Shown here piece after piece: positions 33,234 to 43,975 of a stretch of DNA of 64,000 nucleotides. Under the pieces are notes generated by a model. It did not search any database. It had not been told where the DNA came from and saw nothing but the letters and a program-made list of their open reading frames with translations. Numbering within the stretch: position 1 is the first letter of the stretch; every line of letters starts with the position of its first letter. The translations under genes and the position numbers were made by a program. This stretch comes from Falciphora oryzae (taxonomy: Eukaryota; Ascomycota; Sordariomycetes; Magnaporthales; Magnaporthaceae), in contig JNVV01000001.1 of NCBI GenBank assembly GCA_000733355.1, positions 402,208 to 466,207 on the forward strand. The letters run 5' to 3'.

Positions 33234-35203
33234 CCCTCGCCGATATCAGCAACGTTGTGTAAGTTCCATTGCATGCTACTTTATCTCCCGATCTCTCGCT
33301 TCCTTTTTTAAAAGGCCCGGCCTTTCGAGGTTGCGTTGCGCACCACTAACGCGTTCCATGTCGCTCCAGTCTTCTCCTCAGCAACCCGGCCTGGTACGGC
33401 CACGGCTCGGCGCAGAGCACTGTTGTCCAGAACATCACCGCCTCGTCGGTAGGTTGAGCATTTGTCTGGCCCGGACTCCCATTCACTTGCTGACTCGCTT
33501 CTGGGCAGAACCGTCTGGCCTACTCGTCCCACTTTCCTCACCAGCATGTGACTACCCTCGCCGCCGAGTACATCAGCTCGTCCCAGAACATCCAGGGCCT
33601 GCTATATGTCCCTGATCTTGCTCTTGGTGACCCCTGCCGGGATACAGTCCGGCCCTACCTCCCTGCCCTCGCGGCTCGCAGGGCTGATCTGCCCCCGGCC
33701 TCTATCAATCTCATCGGGCTGGCACCCTGGGTCACACCCCAGTGCACCCAGTCCTTCCTCGCATCCGCACGAACAGACCCCATCCGAGCCTTTATCTTTT
33801 ACCGCCCGGGGCCCAATAACACGGCGACGCCACCCCCGGCCTCGTCGGTGGCATGGGACCTGGAAGACGATGGCGCCTGGCGTGTCGATAACCGCTTTCC
33901 GATTGTCGCTGTCCCCGGCAGCGTTGGCGCCGAGATGATGACTCAACTGAGCCTCTACAGCGGCAACATGACTACGGTCCCCTTTGGCGAGATGATCTCG
34001 GATCTGTATGACCCCAGGGAGGAGGATTACCTCCGCATCTGGACCCAGGTCAACATTACCATGGAGAGGAAACTCAACAGCATGTGGATCTTGATTCCGG
34101 TCGTCCTTGGTCTCCTGTTGAGCGCCTTTGTCGGCACGTCACTCACCATGCATCTTATCCAGCGTCGCCGCCGCGCATCGCTTCGCCGCCGTGTCCAGAA
34201 CGGCGAGGTCAACTTGGAGTCCCTCGGCATCAGCCGCATAACTGTGCCGATCCATCACATCCAGAGCTTCCCGCTATTTACATATAGCTTCAGACCCGAT
34301 CCTTCACTTGAAATGCCAACAACCCCGGAACGGGCCAAGTTGGACCCAATATCGCCAGTATCGCCCACGACAAGAATGAGTGAAGAAAAGAGCAGCAACG
34401 GCAGAAGCGGAAGGCCCGAAGAACACTATTCGAACCTCAATTATCAGCCCAAGTGCTGCATATGTCTCGGCGAGTACGTGGACCGACAGACAGTGATCCG
34501 GGAGCTCCCCTGCGGACACATCTTCCACCCCGACTGCATAGACGAGCTGCTCTCCCAAACGAGCTCGCTCTGCCCGCTCTGCAAGACGTCGATGCTACCA
34601 CGCGGGTACAGCCCGCGCATCACCAACCAGATGGTGCGGCGCGAGATGGCAACCCGGCGGTTACGTAGCAGCATAGAGGTTGCCGCTGCAGACCGCGCCC
34701 GCATCTCATGTGAACGAGGAGTGGAGAGATCGAAACTGTTGGAATGGGCGAGCAGCCTGGTGGAGCGTCTGATTCCTTTGCGCGGTACCGCCGCGCCCGT
34801 CGTTTCCGCTCCTGCTCCTGCGCGTCTACCATCAGTCGTGGTGCCAGCACCGCCAAGGCAGGTCCTCAGCCCGGCGACCGCGGACCCGGAATCCATCGCT
34901 CGAAGCGAGCAATTGCCTCCAAGTTACGAGTCGCAGGCACAAGTCACCAGGGGCGCGGCAATAGACGGGCCCCGGCAGGGGGGCGCATCACCGCTTATCG
35001 AGCAAGAAACAAACCGGGACCCGGGCCCTGGGGGACCTCGGCGGGATGCCCTCCAATCTTCATGTAAGTTTGACCCAACTCCTAGAGGGATACGATTCGC
35101 ATATCCAGGCTCAAGCGCAATAACTGACAGACTTTACTATCCGCCAGAGACGGGAGCTGCCCGGTCAATACCCCCGACCTACGATCATGGCTGGCTTGTT
35201 TTG
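33234..35203 (+). CDS. PA-TM-RING type E3 ubiquitin ligase (5' exon unresolved)
   Basis: Exons 33234..33258, 33370..33448 and 33509 onward are in agreeing phases (DISNVVLLLSNPAWYGHGS, then NRLAYSSHF). An upstream exon with start codon and signal peptide is missing from my model. The order is: a protease-associated-like luminal domain (NIQGLLYVPDLALGDPC, INLIGLAPWVTPQC, FPIVAVPGSVGAEMM), a transmembrane helix (MWILIPVVLGLLLSAFVGTS), a basic juxtamembrane RRRRASLRRR, then a C3H2C3 RING-H2 (CCICLGEYVDR...LPCGHIFHPDCIDELL...CPLC) and a long disordered tail with a PPSYES motif. Such ligases act in Golgi/endosome-vacuole sorting. Near the 3' end GTAAGT at 35064 and ACAG at 35130 define a 67-nt intron giving a stop at 35203; unspliced, the frame reads to 35281 and adds a second hydrophobic helix. 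I prefer the spliced form. Confidence 0.82.
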
Positions 35204-35281
35204 ATCCTGGTCCTTTCTCTATTATTGTCTTTTACTCATATTTTCACGCAAAAGCGATTGCTGGGTTTCGCTGGGTTTTGA

Positions 35282-36032
35282 GGAATGATATTATACCCCA
35301 ATGGCGACCCTAATCGGCGCCATTTCTTTTCCCACGGCGTTTCTTTGCTACCTACTTTTGGATATAAATGTAGCCAGGTTTGGATGACGGAATATACATA
35401 TAATACCGAGGGCTACATAACTAGATATCTCACCATAACCATCTCTCCATTTCACCGGATGGATGTCTGTCGGGGGTGTTGCTGTGCTTTTGCACAATGT
35501 GATGCGGAGGTCGAGTTTACTCTCTTGTTTACCGCCCAGAATGGAACCATGTACTGGAGTTTGCCCTAACGTGATCGATTCCTACCCCGGTGGGGTTGCG
35601 AGCCTGACGTGCTCTTCTTCGGCAATGAGGCTTTTTTTTTTTTTTTTTTTTTCTTTTTTGTGATATTCATATTTCGGATCCTTGAAATCTGGATGAAGGC
35701 CTAATTCTGTGCAGGCATGCCTCCTTTGGATCTTCCTAGGTACACCTTTCCGCTTCCAGGGGGCCCATCTGCGATGACCACCCGTGTGTAATTCCGTGTC
35801 GGGAAGCGAGAACCAGACGGACGCCAAAACTCCGAGCAGCAAATGCCACCACACCCCCAACGGCCAGACCGACTGCAGACTAAGAACAAAAGACCTTTGT
35901 GGTCTGACGTCCCGCTGTAAAACGAAAAAAAAAAAAGGAAATGAGAAGATGCTTGTACAATACAAAATACAAACAAAAAAAACAGCTCGGAGAAAGAAAA
36001 AAAAACCCCGTGTGCTCCTTTTGTTTCAACTC
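35282..36032. other. Intergenic region between convergent genes, 751 bp
   Basis: The 3' flanks of the RING gene and ADA3; a T18-type run at about 35633-35651 and A-rich stretches near 35929 and 35975. No gene is seen. Confidence 0.5.
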
Positions 36033-38737
36033 TCAGTCCTCGGCCTCCTCGTCCCAAGCATCCTTCTCCTGCTTGACGAGGGGCGCCATGACCTCTGGCT
36101 GGAAGATGCTGCTCTCGGGCCCGTCGGCGGCGCGGGGCACCCTGTTGATCTTGTCGTCCTCGAAGATGGGGCCGATGTTGTCGATCCAGCGCCTCCTGCG
36201 CTCCATGAGCGTCTTCGCGTGGTCCCCGATCCCCGGGCGCGCCATGCCCGCCGCGCCGCCCGCGCCCCCGTTCGCCACCGCCGCCGCCCCCGGTCTGTTC
36301 TTCTTGGCCTTGCCCTTACCCATGGTCCGGTTCCGCTTAAGGTAGGCCTGCTGGACCTGGGTGTCGAGGTCCTCGAGGATGGTGGTGTACTCCTGGTGCG
36401 CCATGCGCTCGCGCACCAGCTCCATTAGGCGCGCCTTGCGCGCGCCGTTGACGAGCATCTGGTCGCGGAGCCGCGCCTGCAGGAGCCGCAGCCGCGCCGC
36501 CACCTCGTCGTCGTAGCCCCCGTCGTAGTCGGCCGTCATCGAGGGATCCGCGGCGGCAGCAGCAGCAGCGGCGGCGGCGGACCCCGCGGCCCCGTTGCTC
36601 GCGCCGCCTCCAGAGGACGACGCCTGGCCGTTGCTTCCATTAGCCGCACCCGCGGAGCCGGAACCGCCGCTGCCGCCCACAACGATGCCGTTAGTCGCCG
36701 CCCCGCCGGTGCCGGCAGCCCCGGCCGCGGCGCCGTTAGAGTCCGTCAGCGGCAGGAAGCCAATGTGCCTCAGTTCCTGCTTGAGGCGCTCGTCGACCTG
36801 CGCGTAGTCCAGCTTGGGGTGCGAGGCCTTCTTCCACGCGTCCGACGAGGACTCGGGCATGTAGGTGGCGGGCGGCTTCTGGCCGTTGGGCAGCATGCCA
36901 CCGCCCATCCCCATCCCCATCCCCATGCCGCCCAGGGGGTCGGCGCCGTTAAACATGCCGTTCATCTGCGCGTCCGAGATGAAGCTGGGCTGGGCCGCGC
37001 CGGGCGCCGGCGCCGGCGTGCCGCCGATGGGCACGAGCTCGCCCGTGGCCGAGATCTCGAAGCCGCCCGAGAAGCTGCCGTCGTCGGCGCTGCCGCCCAT
37101 GCCCACGCTGCCGCCAGGGGTGCCCACGCCGTTAGTGAAGTCGCCGCTGGACCCGATGCCGTTAACGAGAGGCTTGACGTCACCGTCTGGCTGCTGGGCG
37201 CGTCCCTCGGGGCGCATGGCGCAGAGCAGACGCGACAGGAGGGGGCCGACGGAGAGCTTATCGGTCTCGGCGACGCTGTCGTTCATGTTGTCTATACTAC
37301 CGCGGGGCAGGTTTGCGGGCAGCCTGTCGCGGGCGGCGCCGGCTCCCGAGTCAACGGCCATGGCGCCATCCTCCTCGGCCCAGATCTCGGTGTAGTGCTT
37401 ACGACCTCGCTTGGGAATGTTAAATACAGTGGAGCGGTCGCCGCGCTCGCGGAGGAAGGTGAGGTCCTCTTCATTAAAGGGCCTGAAGTAGGGCTCCGTG
37501 TAGGTGGAAAAGGTGCTGAAGCTGATCTGGTTCGAGGCCTTGCCGCTGCTGAAATCCTTATCGGGCGGGTCGCCCGCTATCAGGTCGGCCAGATCGCTTT
37601 TGGGGTATGTTGCTACGCTGTATATCTCGCATATCTCCTCGTGGCTCATACCATCCGTGACGGGCAGGATCTCGTACACGGTGGGGTCCGGGAACGTTGA
37701 GGGGTCCTCGCCGAATGTCTGGTTCGCCGGCACGGGGCGCGGGGGAGGTGCGCCCTCATCGTCCGAGGACTCCTCCTCTTCCTCGTCCTTAACGTCGTCC
37801 TTGGCAGATTTTGTCTTCTCGTCGACCTCCATGGCGCTCGGCGACATGTTTTCGATGGGAGGCGACAGGGAAGAGTTGGAGGAGTCGTCCCGTGATGCTT
37901 TCCTAACCTTGCTGCTTGGATCGCGGAGAGGGGAAGATCGTTCTATTGTTGTTGGCGGGGGAGTTCAGCAACATATCCGGTGTGGGGGTAGTGTTTAGAC
38001 AGAGGCAGTAAACAATGACATGAGAGATCTGAGGTGAAAGTGGTGTGCGCGTGAAGACGGCCATGGTCGGGCGGGCGGGCGATGACGTCTGCTCTACACT
38101 GTGCTCTCATAAATTGGGCGAGGAGGGGGAGGCGACGCAGACCACCGACACTCGAAGATGGAGGACGGAAAGACGGAACGACAAGGCAAGAAGAACACGG
38201 GCCCAAGCAGCCAACGCAGGCGACACACGTACCTATATTCGCGTCATGGGGCGCCAGGCTATCCTTCTCTTTGCGCTTCTTCTTGTTGGCACGCCTTTCT
38301 TGGGCCTCATCCTCGGCCTCGCGCTGGAGACGTTCCTCCTCCCTAACGCGGTCCATGTCCATGCGATCGCGGCGCTTGCCGGCGAGCAGGCGCATGCCGC
38401 GGTCGCAGCTGAGGCCCCTCTTCTCGACGATGTCCTGCAGGCGCTGCAGGCGGTTGCCGATGTGGTCGAGGGCGCGCGAGTCGGGGATGACGGGGCTGGC
38501 GGCCCCCGTGCCCTGGTCGAAGAGGTCCTCATAGGTGATGTTGCGCAGGACCTCGAACTTGAGCTCGACGAACTCGGTCTCGATCGTCTCGACGGGCGGC
38601 AGCAGCGACGGCTGGGGCGCCGCGGCGGCGGCGGCAGCGGCGGAGCTGATGCTGGGGGTGGTGTTGCGACTCCGGTTGCGCGCGATGGAGCCCGCGCCCT
38701 TCTTGCCAGTGCCTTTCTGGCTCGAGGCCGGCGGCAT
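36033..38737 (-). CDS. NGG1: SAGA/ADA histone acetyltransferase complex subunit Ada3/Ngg1
   Basis: Two exons, complement(36033..37911, 38229..38737), about 795 aa. Exon 1 carries the N-terminal Ada3 features ([57 protein letters not shown]). Exon 2 contains [39 protein letters not shown], and the C-terminal Ada3 domain from about [20 protein letters not shown], then [39 protein letters not shown] and [20 protein letters not shown]. Ada3 links Gcn5 and Ada2 in SAGA and ADA, nuclear. Gly/Ala/Met-rich linkers (GMGMGMG, poly-Ala) lie between domains. The exact intron ends are uncertain: phase requires the GTGTGT donor at 38228 with the acceptor before 37911 or 37902, although GTACGT four bases earlier looks stronger; a small exon may be missing. 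Confidence 0.9.
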
Positions 38738-41004
38738 CTTGTCGGCGGCGGAGTGCGTCGGAAGGTCAGCCGCCGGTTCGTTGTGGTCTGGTCGGCCTGG
38801 AAATCCAGCTGCGGCGCGCCTCGAGTCGTGTCACGGGCGGACCCCGAGCAGGTAGCAGCGTCAATAGCGTATGCTGCGATCGTAGTATGTGCACGTCGTT
38901 CGATGGAGGTGAGCCCCTTTCGATGGATGGATATCCTGAATGGCCGGCCGCGTTGGATGCACGTCGCGCCGGCATCGACTAATTGGTGATGAGCATTCGC
39001 TGGACAGGGGCTCGTCTCTCGCAGAGTGGGGTGCCTGCTTGGTGGAGCTGCCCGATTGGATGACGCACCACTCAGGAGCACAGACAGAGCCTCCTGGACC
39101 TGCCCTGGACCTTCCCCAGATTCCTCATTTTGACGGGGATGAACACAATTCTTTGAGTGAATGAGTTGCTTCAATAAGGCCGTCGACACTGCTTGCCACT
39201 TGATCCCAACGATACGAACCGTCATCACCGATATACTCACGTTAAAATCCTTGGATCCTCTCCGAATCGTCTGCGATCTCACTTCTAAATCTCTCTTTCT
39301 CGCGCCCGTTGAACAATGCTTTATTTGTCAAAGCTCAAAGTCTTTGTCGCTTCACCCACTGAAGCTCCAAACCAACAAACATCAAGGCTGGAAACTGTAT
39401 TGCATCATAACACGCGTCCACGATCGCCGTTTACGCAACCGACACGGGCAGGTCAAGTCGTGTCTCACACCATGGGCGTCGGTTCCTGCAGCTGTCCGAG
39501 CGCTCGCTCTCCAAGTCTAGGAAAGCGTCTATCAGTCGTCTGGGAAGGAAAATCTTGGACAAATACAAGGCTTTGATTTGCTATGCCGCTTTCCTGGCAG
39601 CTCGAGAATCTCACTGGTATTTGTGTCGTCTCCCTCCGCCATCCTCATGCCGAAACATTGCGGTGGCAATCACAAGTGCCGACAAGCGAACAAGATGACT
39701 GGACTATCGGTCAAGGAAACTCAAGTTGCCTGCCCCGTTTGCGGAAGAAGTCGGCGTCGGGACGGATGCTGTTGTCGTGTCGGGTCTGCTCTTGGATCCA
39801 GCACGGCTATTCAGGCTGCTCCAACCTCACCCGTGTGCCCGTTCTTGGTTTTGATTGGCACAAGGGGCTTGTTGTGGGGGTTCAGCAAGGGGGTCTCCCT
39901 TGGACTCGTGTGCGCGTCGAGACCTGCATGGCGACCCGCCCCCTCCCCAGCCAGGCCCTATCTTTGGTTCCTCAACGATGCTCAGATCTACGCATCTCGA
40001 CCTTATCAGTTACCCAGGCCTCTGACGCCCGCCTACCCTCAACAACCGGACTGGCTTCAGCGGCGGGCTAGTGACGCCCAAGGGTTTGTAGAGAATCTTG
40101 GCTTCTTCGTGGTTCTGCCCGACGACTCTCGACTGTCTCCCTCCTTGATATGTTTCCAGGCTTAGAACTTAGACGTTCGAACTCCATATTACGCAACCCG
40201 ACACCCCGACTACGCCTTGCGGCTCCATAGGATACACACATCCCCTGCAGAGTACTGCAAGCTATTTAAACGCACCACATACCCACTCGAACGCCCCAGG
40301 AAACACAGTTCCCGATCGTTATCCCTAGCGGGCCTTGACCTGGGGCGCCCGGGCAAGTAGTGCTCCACCCTGGACGTGCGCCAATGGCACTCTCGCCTAG
40401 AGGCAGGCTTTCCCAGCCGCCCTGCTACACCCACTAGAACAGCCATCCCGCATCCTCGAGTATGCGCAGCATGTGGTCCCATTCATTGGCTAGTATACCT
40501 CTATGGCTGCTCGCGTCGTGTCAAGTCCTCCGATGCTGGCTTTTGTCTTTCCTGGCTCGTTGTGGATCTTGTCCGCCACTCATGATTCGATGGCCTTTCT
40601 GTTCGTATTACTCTGAAGCTTCACTATCCCCAGAGCAAGAGATGCCGTTAAAGGGCCGCGAATCGATGTCCCATTTCGTTGGGATCCCTTCCCTTACGCC
40701 CCACTTGGACCCTGGCTGCCTCCCGCAACAATGGGGTGTGATAGTCCTGGGTTGACCCCCCTTCCTCTCCAGCCTAGAGGCCACGGGGCGATGTCGAGTA
40801 GATGGAAGGGGTGCCTGCCCGTTCGGTCCCTCCGATCACGGGCTAGAGTGGCCAGTATATATGACCAGTCAGCCCCTCGTGTTCTCTCGGCCTCTCCTGG
40901 CTCGTTTTTCTTTGGTCAGCCCTCATCAGCATCCCTTCAACACAACACACCAGTCTCTCGCTGTCTACACGCACTCAACCTGCGTCTCAGTATGAGAGAA
41001 TACC
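38738..41004. promoter_or_regulatory. Divergent promoter region NGG1 / BTA1, 2.3 kb
   Basis: No domain-bearing frame. A C/T-rich leader and a CTCAACC-type initiator-like sequence precede BTA1. No specific operator was recognised. Confidence 0.4.
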
Positions 41005-43646
41005 ATGGCTTCTCTTGGTGGTAACATTTTGCCCCCGGACGTCGGGGTCAAACTCATCTTCACTACTATGGGAGCGGTGCTCTGCACCACCCTCGGCCTC
41101 TCCAGGCTTATCAACAAAAAGACCGAGGACGGGTCCCCTGGGCTCGCCCGCGCGTTCCTGCTCTTCTTCTACTCGTGCTTTGTCAAGCCGCACCAGGCGG
41201 GCGACAATGGTACCCAGCAGGATGCGCTCGAGTCCTTCTACAAGAAGCAGGCGGGCGTCTACGATGTCACCCGCAAGGCCCTTCTGCAGGGCCGCGAGGA
41301 CATGCTGGCGCTCGCCGCCGCACAACTCAACCACAAGGCTTCCAAGCAGCAGCCCACCAAGGGCAAGGGCAAGGGCAAGGGCCCCGAGAAGAGGATCTGG
41401 GTCGATGTACGGCTTAGCCCTCCCCACACACCCAACATGCGCCCCTGAGATTTTCAGGGTGTCTCGAAGCTGTGTTGTTCATTCTGCCGGGAAGCTGGCT
41501 AACAACGACACGGCCGAACAGATTGGTGGCGGTACGGGATGGAATATCGAGGCTATGAATCGCTTCGTCAACGTCCCTGAGTACTTCTCCAGCGTTTACC
41601 TCGTGGACTTCTCGCCCTCGCTGTGCGAGGTTGCCACTCGCCGGTTTGCCAGGCTTGGCTGGACCAACGTCAAGGTCGTCTGCGAAGACGCTAGGCGGTT
41701 CCGGCTTGAAGATCATGAGCGCACCCCTAGGGGTTCCAAACCTACCGGCGCTGATCTTCTCACCATGTCCTACAGTCTGTCCATGATTGTGAGTTCTTCA
41801 TCTTTTTGATAATGTTGCGATTGAAATTGTGCCTAATTCCCATGACTTCGTTTCAACACCCGTATAGCCCGACTTCTACTCCGTCATCGACTCTCTCCGA
41901 GCGCTGCTCGCCCCCGACGGATTCATGGGTGTTGTTGATTTCTATGTCCAGTCCAAAGCAGACTTCAGCTTCCGCAACTACACGGGAGGCTTGCTGGACC
42001 GCCACACCGGATACCTCAGCAGGACGTTCTGGCGCTCCTGGTTTGACCTGGACAGGGTGGCCCTCGAGCCGGCTCGCAGAGACTATTTGGAGTATCTCTT
42101 TGGGACGGTCCTGAGCGTGAATTCTCGCAACCGTGCTCTGGGATCGATTCCCTACCACATCTGGATTGGCCGCCAAAAGCCGGTGCATCTTCTTGAGTCT
42201 CCTGAGGACACGAAAGTGCCTGATGGGATTCCTTGTGCCGATGTTGCTGTCAGCCCTAAAGCCCACCAGATCGCTATCCAGAATCGCAATACAGGCCTGC
42301 CCCTCCCTTCCTTCTTTTACCAGAACCACCCATGGCGCATATACTACGACGACCAGCAGCAGAAGCACACGCAGTTTGGGGACGAGTACATCTACGCCTT
42401 CACCTGGGAAGACACGCGCGTTGACGAGCGGCTCCTCAAGCTCACATCCGGCGACGTAGTCCTGGCAATCACCAGCGCAGGCGACAACATCCTGTCGTAC
42501 GCCCTGCGGTCACCTGCCAAGATCCACGCCGTCGACCTCAACCCGAACCAGAACCACCTGCTCGAGCTCAAGCTCGCGTCCTACTCGGCGTTGCCATACG
42601 AAGACTTCTGGAAGATATTTGGTGAGGGCAAGCACCAGGATTTCCGCGCCCTGCTGATCAACAAGCTCTCGCCTCACCTCTCCAGCCGCGCGTTCCAGTA
42701 CTGGCTCGCCAACGCGCACGTCTTCACCAGCAGCCGCGGCAGTGGCCTGTACGACACGGGCGGCTCCAAGCACGCCATCCGTGTCTTCCGCTGGATCTCG
42801 CGCGCCTTCGGCTGCCGGTCCGCCGTGCGCGCGCTGCTCGAGGCCAAGACCCTTAACGAGCAGCGCGAGATCTGGACCACCATGATCCGCCCAGCCCTGC
42901 TCTCGCGCCTCGTCAGCGGCCTCGTCGTCAGCTCCGAGACGTTCCTCTGGTCCGCCCTCGGCGTGCCCAAGCACCAGCTCGCCATGCTGGTGGCGGACCA
43001 CGCCGAGTCGGAGGCCGTCAGGACCCGAAGGGTCGCCAACACGCGGGCGGGGGCCGTCTGGCAGTTCATGGCCGACACGCTGGACCCCATGGCGCGCGAG
43101 ACGCACATCGCCGACGACAACCCGTACTACTACGTCACCCTCGCGGGGGCCTTCTCGCCCCGCTGCCACCCGGACTACCTGGCGCAGCAGGCGCACGCGC
43201 GGCTCTCGCGCCCGGGGGCCCTGGACGGTGTCCGGCTTCACACGGACGAGCTGGACGTAGTGCTGGCGGGCCTGGCTCCTGGCTCGCTGACGGTCGCGGT
43301 CGTCATGGACAGCATGGACTGGTTCGACCCGGTGGCGGACCGGGCGGCGGCGGCGGCGCAGGTCTCGAGGCTCAACCGCGCGCTCCGGCCGGGAGGGAGG
43401 GTGCTGCTGCGGTCGGCGGGGCTCAAGCCCTGGTACGTGGCCGAGTTCGCGGCGCTGGGGTTCACGCCCCGGCGGGTCGGGGCGCGGCGCGGCGACCACG
43501 GCGACGGCGAGGAGGCCAGCTGCATCGACCGTGTCAACATGTACGCGTCGTGCTGGGTCATGCAGAAGACGGGCAACCTGCCGCCGCCTACGCCGACTAT
43601 GGAGGTGGCTGGGGGAGCTTCGGTTGCCGGCCTTTCTTTGCCGTAA
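41005..43646 (+). CDS. BTA1: Betaine-lipid (DGTS) synthase, BtaB-BtaA fusion
   Basis: Exons 41005..41406, 41522..41788 and 41868..43646 give 815 aa. It makes diacylglyceryl-trimethylhomoserine, a phosphorus-free substitute for phosphatidylcholine, from diacylglycerol and S-adenosylmethionine at the ER. Two N-terminal hydrophobic segments (about 15-33 and 48-61) anchor it. The N-terminal half is BtaB-like (N-methylation) with the SAM motif DIGGGTGW at ~134-141 and YLVDFSPSLCEVA. The C-terminal half is BtaA-like (3-amino-3-carboxypropyl transfer) with FTWEDTRVDERLL, the second SAM motif AITSAGDNILSYAL near 423-436, AVDLNPNQNHLLELK, and NPYYYVTLAGAF. In Neurospora the orthologue is required for DGTS made on phosphate limitation; I saw no CACGTG NUC-1 site immediately upstream. 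All phases agree. Confidence 0.95.
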
Positions 43647-43853
43647 AAATAGGGTGATGAGATGGAGTAGCAGGGGGATAAATGGGGATTTGATATCCAA
43701 CATATCGATCATGCATGTTGCGCTGGCTGGGAGTGTGGGAGGGTCTCTATATACCAGCCTGTATGTCACAAATTATCTTTGATAGCTCCTTGAGAACTCA
43801 TAATGTCTCCTTTAAATCCAAGCACATGAAGCCGAGAGGCTTAAAGTCCCAGC

Positions 43854-43972
43854 ACATACGACCATACCCACTGGAATATACGGGATCCCGTCCGCTCTCC
43901 CCTAGTCAAACCAGTGAGGGCCGGATCAGTACTCAGGTGGGTGACCACTGGGGAATCCCCGGTGTTGTATGT
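43854..43972 (+). rRNA. 5S ribosomal RNA (dispersed single gene)
   Basis: 119 nt. ACATACGAC at the 5' end pairs over nine positions with GTTGTATGT at the 3' end (helix I, one G-U). Internal sequence follows the fungal 5S pattern: CCCGTCCGCTC, loop region AGTCAAAC, the GCCGGATCAGTACT segment and GGTGGGTGACCACTGG...AATCCC. A T4 immediately after (43972-43975) is a pol III stop. Single scattered 5S genes are characteristic of Neurospora and other Pezizomycotina. With helices intact I expect it to be functional rather than a pseudogene. Confidence 0.93.
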
Positions 43973-43975
43973 TTT
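43972..43975 (+). terminator. Pol III terminator of the 5S gene
   Basis: TTTT at the 3' end of the 5S gene. Confidence 0.7.

Noticed and set aside
36765..37700. 311-codon plus-strand frame
   Set aside because: Antisense to ADA3.
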